From positions 29,091,402 through 29,155,401 of the forward strand of contig OY365814.1 in NCBI GenBank assembly GCA_959347315.1: a DNA stretch of 64,000 bases. Reading direction: 5' to 3'. Numbering within the stretch: the stretch's first letter is position 1; the number at the start of each line of letters is the position of its first letter. The DNA is from Bimastos eiseni (taxonomy: Eukaryota > Annelida > Clitellata > Crassiclitellata > Lumbricidae). Position numbers and translations under genes: made by a program. Below, in pieces: positions 33,793 to 44,089 of this stretch. Below the pieces are notes generated by a model. The model saw only the letters and a list, made by a program, of their open reading frames with translations, made no database searches and was not told the origin of the DNA.

Positions 33793-35299
33793 CCAAAAGC
33801 AAGAATAAATATTAACTAAATTTATGGCGGTTTATCGATAACATTTGCGCGCGCTTTACACTTTAATGTGGCGTCACATCATCACATCAAAATGCGTAAT
33901 TTTACTAACGACTTTCACTTAATTAAACAAGTTCCACTTCATTAACGGTAATTGTTACCGCAATTAGCCAACGCTAATTATGACTATGCCATTCTTAATT
34001 TTTGGATTGCTTACTTTCACGCTCGGTGTCAATTTTGTGGCTTTGGGAGTGAGGCAGCCATTCCGTAACACACAAGTAGAAATAAATTATTCTGCCAAAA
34101 CGCATCATGTCACAGAGATCCGATGCAAGTCGGCAACGTGAACTAATGGTATTAATTGCAAACGAGGCAAATATAGAGAGTGTAGATTGGATAGACGAAG
34201 AAGAGCTGGATCTGAATGGAATATCCACTCAACAGGATGATGCGATCCAAGCCCTCCCTATTTGCTCCGTGATGGAGCATTTTGCTTCTCCGTTATTGCT
34301 TTTAAATATTTATTTATAAATGCATTGATTCTACCTGAGCTTTTCATCTTATTGAATGCTCAATGAGTGTAACAATTATACCTTCACCATATTTCTTCGT
34401 TCTACTATATAGTTTTAAGTATTTCCATAGTTAAAATTGTCTTATACTTTTATTATAAGGCAATTTTTATATAATATTCTGGATATCTTTGTTTTCGGTG
34501 GTGGGTCAGAGCTTTGTGACGTCGTATTGGAGAAAGGGTTATGCTAATAATTAGCTAAGTCATCGACAGCGTAATAGGAATACAACAGGCGAAGTTAATC
34601 ATCATGTGACAGGCTGTGGTAGTGCATTTTGGTCGTCGTGTGACAATCCATGGTAGTTTACATGTATTAGGGTCAATATGGCTTTTGTGACGATTTGTGA
34701 TGATGGGAGGGGTAAAAAAGTCAAAAATGTGTGACGCCATTTATAGACGGTTCCTTTACGGCTTTCACACAGTCAGCCTTTGGAAGCGTCGAGAGAGTAG
34801 GGTAACGCCTAAGTGCGTCCCGATAAAGCTGGTCATATAGCATAGACGCATTTTAACCATTTTTTTCATTTTGAAAGAGCCACCTAAAAAACTTATCCAG
34901 AGGGTTCCATGAGAGCTAAGGTCTCTGTCCGTGGGCGTCTAAGAGTCTATAGGGCCGGCCCCGTCTTTGCAACCTGAGTGAGTACCGGAGGCTGTAGCAG
35001 GCGACAGAAATATAGGCAGGGGAGAATAAACATTATTATAACATTACAATAGGGCCCGATAGGAAACGTGTGTTCACGATTCCGCCAAATACTGGCAACA
35101 TGAAAACAACTTGTGCCGTTGTTCAACAGGGCTATAATTGTGAGGCTACAGATCATCATGGTCTCTAGAACTTTGGCGTTACCGTCAAAAGCTAAGGTTA
35201 TTTTTTTAGAGAAGGTGGGCCAGAGGTTCACATTCTAGTGTTTCAGCGCAGATCGGGCGAATGAGTCAAATGTCACTTCCAGAGAATCAGCAGCAGTAA
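33793..35299. other. Intergenic, no gene recognised
   Basis: A 70-codon + frame (34107-34319, acidic, begins MSQRSDASRQRELMVLIANE) has no family I can name and no partner exon. Minus-strand frames at 34555-34740 and 34947-35231 lack motifs. Confidence 0.45.
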
Positions 35300-35395
35300 A
35301 GTGATGTCGAGACCGCGGTCTTGGTCTCAAAACTGCTGTATCGGTTCTGCTCTCGCAGCCATCGGTTTTGGCCTTGGTCTCGAATGAGTCGGTCT
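35300..35395. repeat. GGTCTC/GGTCTT-rich repeat
   Basis: Related to 13220-13362 ('gtcttggtctc', 'ggccttggtctcg'). It abuts the 3' end of the LINE at 35396, so the LINE appears to have inserted into or beside this repeat. Confidence 0.6.
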
Positions 35396-35609
35396 TGACT
35401 GACTGATATAAGTTTATTTAACGACGCATCCATAACGATGATGATATGCGTCAAACACGAACAGTTATACAGAGTACATATTTACATTATCGATAAGTGT
35501 CTTTATGTGTGTCTCTCTTCTAGTTTTAATTTTAATGTTTCATATGCAATAATGTTTTATAAGTAATATAATATTGTATGGTAGTGTTCATTGTCTATAT
35601 ACAGTAGTC
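35396..35609 (-). other. 3' UTR and tail of the I-group LINE
   Basis: On the minus strand this ends 'gcgtcgttaaataaacttat' then 'atcagtcagtc'. An AATAAA is embedded 15-20 bases before the tail, and the tail is a short AGTC repeat rather than poly(A). Confidence 0.65.
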
Positions 35610-38600
35610 CTAGATCTTCCGACCAGAAACTGCCAGCCACTTGTAGATGGTGTCCAAGCAGCTGGTTTGACCGAGCGCGGTGCTCAGTTCGTACGGCCAG
35701 TTTTTCCGTGCGCACATCCGGATGAGTTCGTCCTGGAGGCCCAGCTGGGCCGGGCACTCCAGCAGGAAGTGGCGCACGGTTTCCTGGACGTCACCGCACT
35801 CGTCGCAGTTCCCGGTCGGGTGGCGGCCCCACAGCTTCATCTGTGGGTTTAGTATGCAGTGGCCCAACCGGAGTCTGGTTATGATGACTTCCTTACTCCG
35901 GTTGGGATCGTTATACTGTTTGGCCATCCTGACGTTTGGCTCCAGGGCTCGGTAGTGCGAGCCAGTGTCGGAGGTGGTCCATTCCGCTTGCCACTTCCCG
36001 AGGAAGTGGTCTTTGTACTTCGCTCGAGCTTCCTGGAGCTCGAGCGTCGTCGGGATGGCGATGATGTCATTGTTTAACGCTCGCTTGCAGAGGGAGTCAG
36101 CGGTCTCGTTTCCCTCGATGCCGGTATGTCCGGGGATCCAGACCAGGGTTGGGGTCGACTGGGTGCGTTGAGCGTATGCGTCCAGCACGTGGAGCAGTTC
36201 CGTGAGCTGCTGTGGTCTGGCAGCGGACTGCTGTCGCTCAACGCTCTGGATCGCGGCGAGGGAGTCGGAGAAGATGACGAGATGGTGTGCATCTGCGCTG
36301 GCGGCCCATTCCACAGCCCTCTTTATGGCCTCCAGTTCGGCTGCCAGGACCGATGAGCCGTCGCTCATTCGGCAGCTTTCGTGGTGGCCGCTGGAGGGCA
36401 CGTAGAATGAGCACGACACCCTACCTGCTGCGTTCTTGGCTCCATCCGTGTAGACAGCCACTCGCGCGTCGTAGGAGCGGATATGATCTTTGACCAGATC
36501 CCTCTTTTTCAGAGGGTCGTTCAGGTCGCCGATCTTCTGTGTCAGAGTGGTGTCTGTCATGGATGGTCGCAGCAGCCACGGTGGTGTTGTGGTGCAGGCG
36601 AGCGGTTTGATTTTTGGTGGTTCGATCTCTTGGTCGATGTGTCTTGTTTTGATGCGGATGGGGTCGGTGTCGTCATTGGTGTTTTTCAGCTTCCGACCGC
36701 TGGTGATGGATTGCGTCGGGTGGTTTGTGATCGCGTTGACCTTCGTGATGAGCTCCATCATCAACTGTTTGCGTCGTAGGTCGAGTGGCACTTCTCTGCA
36801 TTCTACCTGCAGTGCAGCCAGACTCGTTCCTCGGAGCGCTCCAGAAGCGATACTCAGTGCCTTGTACTGGATTGTACTAAGCACCTTTTTCTGGTTTCTG
36901 GAGGCGCTGTCGTAGGCGACGCAGCCGTAGTCGATGACGGAGCGGATGAGAGCACGGTATATCATCAGGAGGGTGTCTTTCGATGCTCCCCAGTGCGAGC
37001 CCGCAATAGCGCGCATCAGGTTGAGGCGCGTCTTGCAGCGATCAGTGATGTAGCTGATGTGGTCGCACCAGGTGAGATGTCGATCGAAGATCACCCCCAG
37101 GAACTTGACGTTGTTGTTGTAGGTCAACGGAGTGGTCCTGAGCTTCAGCGGTCGGTGGGCTGCAGGTGTGCCGCAGCGGTGAAATTCTACGGCAACCGTT
37201 TTTGTTGACGACACCTTGAAGCCCCATCCGTTAAAGTACTTTTTCAGTTGGTCCAGATAGTTTTGGAGATGACGCCGGTTCACTTCCGGGTTTGGGCCAG
37301 CTCTCCAGATGGCGCTGTCGTCCGCGTAGAGAGAAAGCCTTACGTCGTCCTGTGGCTCCGGTATGTCGTTCAACATGATGATGAAGAGCACAGGGCTGAT
37401 GACACTGCCCTGTGGGGATCCGTTCTCCATGAGGAAGAGATCGGACAGCTCTGAGCCGACGCGGACACGGATGTGTCGGTCGGTCAGGAAGTCCCGGATC
37501 CAGTTGAACATTTGACCGGAGATGTTGTGCTGCTGTAGCTTCGACAGCAGCCCATCTGTCCACATTAGGTCGAAGGCCTTCTCTAAATCTAAGAAGACGC
37601 CAGTGAGGCTGTGCTTTGAATGAATGGCGCGTTGGATGTCGTCTTGAAGGCGGACGATGTGATCCTGGCAGCTTCGCAGTCTGCGGAAGCCCGACTGGTG
37701 CTTGCTGAGGCGGTGATTTGTTTCCATGTGCCAGGTCAGCCTGTCGGTCACTAACCGCTCCATTAGTTTGCACAAGACGGATGTCAGTGCGATGGGGCTG
37801 TAAGAGTTTCCGCCGTAGGCTGGCTTTTGTGGTTTCTGGATAGGGACAACGATGGAGTTCTTCCAGCACGCCGGAAGTCGTCCATGTTGCCAGACCGCGT
37901 TGTACAGCTCCAGCAAGGCTAGCAGACTTGGATGCGGAAGCTGGGCCAGGATCTCGTAGGTGATGGTATCCTCTCCTGGACTCGTGTCCTTTCTACAGCG
38001 CAGGAGGGCGATTCTCAGAGCCTGGATGGTGAGAGGCTCGTTGAAGGGCTGGTCGTCTGCCGGCAGCTGTCCCCCATGGAGCTCCTTCGAGTGCTCGTCC
38101 TCAAAGGCGGATTTGCGCTCTTGGAACTCCACGGTATGGTTCCTGTTGCTGCTGACATCTGAGAAGCACCTCCCAAGATGATTCGTCTTTTCCTGGTTTG
38201 TTGTGTAGGAGCGTCCGTCCTTCTTCAGAGTTGGTATGGCCGGTCGTGATCTCGCACCGGACATCTTTCTCATCGTTCCCCAGACTTTTCCGAGCTTGGT
38301 CTTGTCGCTCAGCGTGGTGCAGTAGTCTCTCCAGGAGGTCTTCTGCGCGTTCTTGATGACTCTTTGGGTGATTCCTTTGATGCGTCGGTATTCTTCAGCA
38401 TCCGCCGGGTGCCTGGTCTTCTGCATCTTCTTGCGGGCCTCTGTGCGCTCCTCGACGTGGCGTGTGCACTCGTCGGTCCAGTACGGCACACTCTTGACCT
38501 TCTCCTTGGGAGGAGTCGATCGTGGAATGTGCCGCGTGGCGATCTCCAGCAGCGAGCCGAGGAAGTTGGTGTGGCTCACTTCGATATCGTCGGTGATGTG

Positions 38601-39407
38601 TGCGACGGTGAGTTCTGCCCTGCAGTCGTCTTTGAAAGCCGTCCAGTCAGCCTTTCGGTGTAGCCACCTAGGGATGAAGGCTTTCTCGACAGGGACTGCT
38701 TCCTCGATGTTGATGAGGATGGGCGAGTGGTCGCTTCCCATGGAGTCGTCTAGGACCGTCCAAGTGCACTTCCGTGCCAAGGGCGTCGAGGCCATAGCAA
38801 GGTCGAGGTGGCCGGCAGCTCCGGTGGCGTGGCTGGCGGTGGTCGGCGCGCCGGTGTTGAGGGCGACGAAGGCGATTTCCTCCATGTCGTCCTCTAGTCG
38901 GCGTCCTCGTGCATCGGTGGTTCTGCACCCAAAGAGCGTGCTGTGCGCGTTGAAGTCTCCCAGAATGACTGCTGACCTGTCTTGGAAGAATCGAGAGTAG
39001 ATGTCTGGTGGCAGAGGGTTTCCAGTTTGGCGTGGTCGGTGGTAGACGTTAACAATTTTGATCTTACCTGGTAGTCCTTCGAGGGTGATGGTGATCGACT
39101 CCGGGACGTCGGTGGTGCTGGTCGTTGAGAAGGCGATGCCGGTCTTCACGAACGTTGCAACTCCTCCTCCAGCCTCTCCAGTGGTTCGGTCATGCCTCAC
39201 ACAGGTGTAGCCGGGTAGCTCGAACTTGATGTTAGTCCTCAGCCACGTTTCCTGTATGCAGATGATCGTCGGCGGTGTCCGCATCTCGGAGGTGCGGTGC
39301 CTCAGCTCCCCTACGCGGGGTCTGAGGCTACATGCGTTCCACTGGAGTATTTGGAGGTCCGTGATGGTGGCTGTCGGTTGCAGTGGCTGATGCGGCGCTC
39401 GTGGCAC
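35610..39407 (-). CDS. I-group LINE ORF2: endonuclease-RT-RNase H (1265 aa)
   Basis: An uninterrupted ORF. The AP endonuclease (residues about 18-235) has Asn24 ('QWNACS'), Glu53 ('IQETW'), Asp151 and Asn153 ('GDFNAH') and Asp226-His227 ('SDHSP'), so the nuclease site looks complete. The RT (about 500-780) has motif A 'FLDLEKAFD' (605-613), 'GSPQGSVISPVLF' and YADD (694-697). RNase H (about 980-1110) keeps Asp988 ('YTDG'), Glu1024, Asp1048 and Asp1104 with 'WIPGHTGIEGNE'. The C-terminal knuckle has Cys1201, Cys1204, His1213 and Cys1218. It would nick target DNA and copy its own RNA in place. Start at 39407 overlaps ORF1. All catalytic residues I can place are present, so this ORF may still be competent, but its ORF1 is broken. 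Confidence 0.92.
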   Translation of the reverse strand: MPRAPHQPLQPTATITDLQILQWNACSLRPRVGELRHRTSEMRTPPTIICIQETWLRTNIKFELPGYTCVRHDRTTGEAGGGVATFVKTGIAFSTTSTTDVPESITITLEGLPGKIKIVNVYHRPRQTGNPLPPDIYSRFFQDRSAVILGDFNAHSTLFGCRTTDARGRRLEDDMEEIAFVALNTGAPTTASHATGAAGHLDLAMASTPLARKCTWTVLDDSMGSDHSPILINIEEAVPVEKAFIPRWLHRKADWTAFKDDCRAELTVAHITDDIEVSHTNFLGSLLEIATRHIPRSTPPKEKVKSVPYWTDECTRHVEERTEARKKMQKTRHPADAEEYRRIKGITQRVIKNAQKTSWRDYCTTLSDKTKLGKVWGTMRKMSGARSRPAIPTLKKDGRSYTTNQEKTNHLGRCFSDVSSNRNHTVEFQERKSAFEDEHSKELHGGQLPADDQPFNEPLTIQALRIALLRCRKDTSPGEDTITYEILAQLPHPSLLALLELYNAVWQHGRLPACWKNSIVVPIQKPQKPAYGGNSYSPIALTSVLCKLMERLVTDRLTWHMETNHRLSKHQSGFRRLRSCQDHIVRLQDDIQRAIHSKHSLTGVFLDLEKAFDLMWTDGLLSKLQQHNISGQMFNWIRDFLTDRHIRVRVGSELSDLFLMENGSPQGSVISPVLFIIMLNDIPEPQDDVRLSLYADDSAIWRAGPNPEVNRRHLQNYLDQLKKYFNGWGFKVSSTKTVAVEFHRCGTPAAHRPLKLRTTPLTYNNNVKFLGVIFDRHLTWCDHISYITDRCKTRLNLMRAIAGSHWGASKDTLLMIYRALIRSVIDYGCVAYDSASRNQKKVLSTIQYKALSIASGALRGTSLAALQVECREVPLDLRRKQLMMELITKVNAITNHPTQSITSGRKLKNTNDDTDPIRIKTRHIDQEIEPPKIKPLACTTTPPWLLRPSMTDTTLTQKIGDLNDPLKKRDLVKDHIRSYDARVAVYTDGAKNAAGRVSCSFYVPSSGHHESCRMSDGSSVLAAELEAIKRAVEWAASADAHHLVIFSDSLAAIQSVERQQSAARPQQLTELLHVLDAYAQRTQSTPTLVWIPGHTGIEGNETADSLCKRALNNDIIAIPTTLELQEARAKYKDHFLGKWQAEWTTSDTGSHYRALEPNVRMAKQYNDPNRSKEVIITRLRLGHCILNPQMKLWGRHPTGNCDECGDVQETVRHFLLECPAQLGLQDELIRMCARKNWPYELSTALGQTSCLDTIYKWLAVSGRKI

Positions 39408-40997
39408 CGGAGGAGAGCGCGTAGGCGGTCGTCATCGCGCCGCACACCTGCTCAATCGGAATCCTGAAGACGGCCTGGATGGTGGTAGCTAGGATCTCGA
39501 TCAGTCTAGAGACAGAGATAGCGCCACCGTTAGTCTCCATGGCTCCGACGAACAGGGTGCAGGCACGGTTCAGAGCGTCAAGCACATCCCTCTGTACCCT
39601 ACCGGTGTCGGTCGTCGCCACCTCCTCCTGTTGTCCGTCGGGCACGACAGGAGTTGGCGCGGTCGGTGGGTTCACCTGCGACCGTTTACGGACTGGGATA
39701 CCAGAGGGACGCGAGCCTTCCGACTCCGCCTTAGCACTCCCCCCGGCGCTCGGAGCACCGGCTGTCGCTGTCGCCGTCGTCGTGTTGACCGCACCGGCCG
39801 TTGTTCCCGTCGTGTTCGTAGTCATCTTTGTCGCGGAAGCCTCCGTGGTGTTCTTCCGTGAGCGAGCAGTCCGAAGGGCATCGCTGTACAGCCTCCCTTC
39901 CTGGACGCTGATGGTGGTAGCGGCCTTGGCCAGCGTGTATTTCGGACAGCTGTTAGTCATCGCAGGATGGGGGCCGCCGCAGGCTGCACACTTCGGCTGC
40001 TCGCGCTTCGAACACTCGGTGTGCTTGTGGTCGCCGGCGCAGATCCCTCATCGTTGGTTCTTCCTACAAAATTTGGCTACGTGGCCGAAAGACAGACAAC
40101 AGAAACAGCGTGTAGGTGCTGGTATGTAATCATACATTTTGAAACTTAGAAATCCAATATGCAGTTTGGCAGGTGCGACTGAACCAGGTTCCAGTTCAAT
40201 CTTCACCGCCGTGGTCGGTTTTTTTTTACCTTATTCTGGATCTTAAGGATCCGTTCTACCTTGGCTACACGGAGGTTTTCCAGACTCTCCAGGCTGCTAA
40301 AAATATCGGCATCACTTAAGGTGATGGATACGCCTTTTATTACCTTTTGCACGTACCTGCCTCTGTGTCTCACAACTTCACGTGGCTCGGACACTTTGAC
40401 CTGGTACCCACAGAGGTCTGTGGTAGTGAGCAGTTGAGCCCTGTGTGCTCTGCTCTCAGGTCCGCCCAAGTGAACACGCACACACGTTGCAGACGGGGCT
40501 GGCACATCCGCTGTCAGGGGGCCAAACTGTCTGTTCAGCTCCGCCCTGACCAGTGGAGCGTTAATTTTAGCTAAACAAACGCCAATAAACTCAATGAACA
40601 ACCGATTCTCAGCAGACCGGTTTATTGTCACATGGGCGGGAGGGGCCTTCTCCGCTGCCGTCACCAGTGCGGCAGGTTCGGCGCTCTTCGGAACGCTTGG
40701 CAGCTTCCGCCTCGCTGGGGCTTTTGCCGATTTCGTCATCGGCTTCTGGACCGTAATCTTACTGTCCTTACGGTAAGAGTCCAGATTTACCTCGGTTTTG
40801 CGAATTTTTCGTCGTTTTTCGCGTTTGGCAGCTTTATCTGCCTTGCTGGTGACGGTCTTAAACACGGCCCCTCTACCATCATCGTCAGAGTCATTTTCTG
40901 ACTCAGTTGTGCAAATAAAAAATTTGCTTCCGCTACCGTCGGACTCGTCACTGCGGCTCGCCCGTTTTTTAGACGGGGTCAGCACCGTCAGGTCCAT
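39328..40997 (-). pseudogene. I-group LINE ORF1: gag-like RNA-binding protein (broken)
   Basis: The N-terminus is charged and Ser/Lys-rich, followed by a conserved mid-domain ('FIEFIGVCLAKINAPLVRAE'). A one-base shift in the T9/A9 run at 40219-40227 then moves the frame. After it come the zinc knuckles: 'CFCCLSFGHVAKFC' (CX2CX4HX4C, about 40063-40104), a second, and 'CAACGGPHPAMTNSC'. A TGA at 40048-40050 stands where the first Cys of the second knuckle is expected (one base from TGC/TGT). A Ser/Thr/Ala-rich tail runs to 39328. I start at Met 40997; an upstream in-frame Met at 41075 adds only a low-complexity Tyr/Val stretch from an AT repeat. Confidence 0.8.
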
Positions 40998-41075
40998 TGG
41001 CGTGCCGAGTCGGTCTTGGTATACATATACATATATATAATGTCCTGCAAGCACGCTTGATCTACTTTTGCGCAA

Positions 41076-42544
41076 CCAGAATGGCTATAAGTGTCAGACA
41101 TGGCGCGTGTTTGTATGGACCCACGCAAGGGTCCCAAATAATTTATTGTGCCTTAGCCAGCCTAGGTTACTGATTAGGCGGCTTTTAGGCCCTAAGAAAG
41201 AAGTCTAAAGGCCGAGACTCTGTTTGAAGCTATGTTGAGTTTATCAGTTTTGGTAAAACCCATTTAAACAGCCCCGCTGTTTCAAATTCCCAGATCCCTC
41301 CGTGGTCACGCTGTTGGAAATGTCTGAAGCCGCCATTGTGGTATGTAATATATTAACGCACGCATTCACTAAAATTACGATGGAAATATTGCAGGCTGAC
41401 AATGCCTACCTGCCTAAGCCTTTGACTATGGTCTGAAAGGTGTTGGTTACAATTTATGCTGCGCTTAGATGTGACTCTGTTTGGTTTAATTATCGGAATT
41501 CTATACCGTTAGATTGACAGTCTTGTAGTTTACCATTACGTTTATTCATTATTGAGGTCCCCTCTAGAGTTCCTTCCATCGATACGCGGAGTAAGAAAAT
41601 GACTGGAACCTACGTTACTCAACCTACTCCATACCATGATAAACCGACTAATTTTCTTCGCTTCGGTGGAGGGACCCTGGTCTCTGTTGTGACCTCTTCG
41701 AGCGGTAGGCTCTGGTGATGTTTCGATCTGACATTGGATACCCGGACGCAGTGTTGCCCATGGGTCCAATTTTCATGACCCTGTCCGAGGCGACCCATGA
41801 CGTACATAACCCGACCCAATCCGATCCGACCCGCCTTTAGTGCTAATTATACAAGTATTATTTATTGTCAAATTCTAGAGTCGTAAAAACGCAGCACAGT
41901 TACACAGCCATATTTGATCATAATATTGATTTATGAGGACGTATCGGGGAAGATACCCTTCGTTTATTCCATTTAGTTTGACCTAAACTTTCTTTCCCCA
42001 TAAATATGTGCAAAAGATATTAGTAGGTAGGTAGGAGTCGGATCCGCACTTCTCAATGGTGCATCCTGCGCTAACACACACGCTTGTTATCAATCCGCTG
42101 ACCTTTCGTTTTTCATAAATTCGCAGCTTGAACCGAATTCGGTGTATAAGGGAACAAATCCGATGTCGCACTAAGTTTTGGCGCTAATATCTCTGAGGGT
42201 TCGATATGATTGGCATGCGTACTCATTAAATGGGCGGCCCTGGTTTAACGTTAAACTGCAAGGTGGAGCTGCCCCTCTAATATTGCTCCTTCTCTTTGTA
42301 TCAAACATTTTAGCATTTTTGATGAGTCTCCTGACGATATTGCATGCAAAATGTCGTGTCACTACCATTAATTTGTTGAGATTGGTTTGTCCTCACGACG
42401 ACAACCCGTTAGTCAGTCCGTTATAAATTAAACACATGCATTCGAAACTGTAGATTGTAGGCCTACCAGCATGTTTAAGCTCTCATGGAATTTTTAGGGA
42501 AAGAATCTTGGTAACCGGAATAATTCTGATCGTAATCTCTACAT
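41076..42544. other. Intergenic; GACCC-rich patch
   Basis: 41755-41835 is rich in 'gaccc' repeats on the + strand and may be the end of a transposon, but no pairing end was found. Open frames of 60-82 codons lack motifs. TAGGCCTA occurs at about 42461. Confidence 0.5.
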
Positions 42545-42610
42545 TTCTAAAGCGCCACATGAAAGTCAAGCGCAGGGCACCAGTTTATTCACGAACGCAG
42601 CGTTAAGTCA
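42545..42610 (-). repeat. Dispersed repeat C, inverted copy
   Basis: The reverse complement reads 'gacttaacgctgcgttcgtg' to 'ggtgccctgcgcttgacttt', matching 22665-22730 and 31095-31150. Confidence 0.55.
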
Positions 42611-43181
42611 GAGCGATTTTCCACAGGACAGCTCAGAAGAAGTCTAAAATACCAGTCATTAATAATAATTAATAATTATTAAGAGTTATTAATTGTAAGA
42701 ATTAATTATTAAGGCAGGCGGTAATTAAGATAATAAGGACAAGGCCGTTTGATAAGCTCTGGTAGAGCAATAAAGGAGTAAAATAATATATATATATATA
42801 TATACTTCGTTAAGGCTCCTCAAGTGCTTATATTATCAGCTCTAATGAATGGTTTCCGACCACCTTTGGCTGTTATCTCTATCTGTATGCAGGAAACGAA
42901 AACAACGGCATAAAATTAATATAATTACAGCCATCCGAAGTTTGGATAATTAGTAGCATGAAATTCTTACTGACCTACTTCTCCGTATATCATTATCTGG
43001 GATAATTATTATCTGGGACTACCTGTTGGTCCGCATGATCATTTCCTTTGACTCGGCGGATTAATAGGCAACAGTCTGCTTACGTATAACCCTTGTGGGT
43101 GAAACTGATGAATAGATCAGAGGAAAATAACGAAACTATTGCTGAACTCTGACATTGGTAAGCATAATGTTTTAGATAGTG

Positions 43182-43182
<1 letters not shown>
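42611..43182. other. Intergenic, simple repeats
   Basis: 42660-42715 is built of 'taataattaataattatta' runs, and 42785-42808 is (TA)n. No gene seen. Confidence 0.55.
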
Positions 43183-43234
<52 letters not shown>

Positions 43235-43300
43235 TGTCTATAATAATAATAATATATGTATTAAAAAATATGTGTAATAATAAAAATAATAATATTTAGA
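43183..43300. repeat. (ATA)n microsatellite
   Basis: About 17 ATA triplets, followed by drifted ATA/AAAT repeats to about 43300. Confidence 0.9.
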
Positions 43301-43576
43301 AACCTTCGGTCCCCTCAATAGTGAGGGCCTCGCCTTTTTGTCTGAGACTGGACGCCAACTTTCGACAACTACCAGTGACACCCGTGAGACAAGCTTCCTC
43401 TTTCAGAACTTGTCGGCATTGTAACTACGTTTCAATGCGATGGCTTTTCAGAGCACTGTGTCAAGATTACAAGCATCTGACAAGTGGCGACCCAGATGGC
43501 TTGATGACAGATCAGTTGGCAATGCCAATGATGAATAATATCATATGTTACCTGTCAGCACCAAACCAGTTACTTT
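43301..43576. other. Short unique spacer
   Basis: An 86-codon + frame (43321-43581) has Cys and Arg residues but no family motif I recognise. It lies between two triplet arrays and may be remnant transposon sequence. Confidence 0.35.
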
Positions 43577-43669
<93 letters not shown>

Positions 43670-43706
43670 AAGAAGAAGAAGAAGAAGAAGAAGAAGAAGA
43701 AGAAGA
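43577..43706. repeat. Compound (ATA)n-(AGA)n microsatellite
   Basis: About 21 ATA triplets change abruptly to about 22 AGA triplets at about 43640. Long homopolymeric frames on both strands (Ile/Arg, Leu/Ile, Ser/Tyr) are artefacts. Confidence 0.95.
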
Positions 43707-44089
43707 ATTCTGGAACGGCCGATCGAGCAAGATAGCGACATGTTTATACCGGCGTGAAGATGTCGGCTTTAATTAGCGTTCCCGGCCTTTATCACTCTTT
43801 GTTTTACGGTTTGTTTGAACCTACTCCTTACGGATAGGGTGATTTTATAAGGGTAGCACAGTTGAATCTGTATATGTTCAGGTTTACGTAGGTTTTGAAC
43901 TTTGAAGCACCAGTCACCCGAGTACTGATGTGGCTCCGCCCACTAGCACACCTGCATTCTAAGTCCACAGCGCACCTGTATCCTAAGTTCAATCACGTCA
44001 CCTTTTCATCCCGTATATTCCCTCTGAAACGACTTTGCACATTAGAAGAAAGACACTCGGAACACCGACTATAAAGTCCACATCAGGAA
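43707..44089. other. Leader region of RLE-LINE copy 2
   Basis: No open frame. Part of this is probably the 5' UTR of the LINE that starts coding at 44090, but the 5' boundary could not be placed because copies 1 and 2 show no clear leader similarity. Confidence 0.4.

Larger units (their letters stand above)
35396..41075 (-). mobile_element. I-group LINE (APE endonuclease, RT, RNase H), near full length
   Basis: A minus-strand non-LTR retrotransposon. ORF1 (gag-like, three zinc knuckles) and ORF2 (endonuclease-RT-RNase H) overlap by about 80 bp. A 3' UTR follows (35396-35609), ending 'ttaaataaacttatatcagt' and a short AGTC tail. RNase H after the RT places it with the I/Nimb/R1/LOA-type lineages, and exact clade assignment needs a tree. 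The 5' end lies near 41000-41075 in an AT repeat. ORF2 is open, but ORF1 carries one frameshift and one stop. Confidence 0.87.

Noticed and set aside
34107..34319. 70-codon acidic frame as a host exon
   Set aside because: No family motif, no linked exon and no splice context; kept only as a note in the intergenic entry.
36490..39000. Several + strand frames of 90-215 codons
   Set aside because: Antisense shadows of the intact 1265-aa LINE ORF2.
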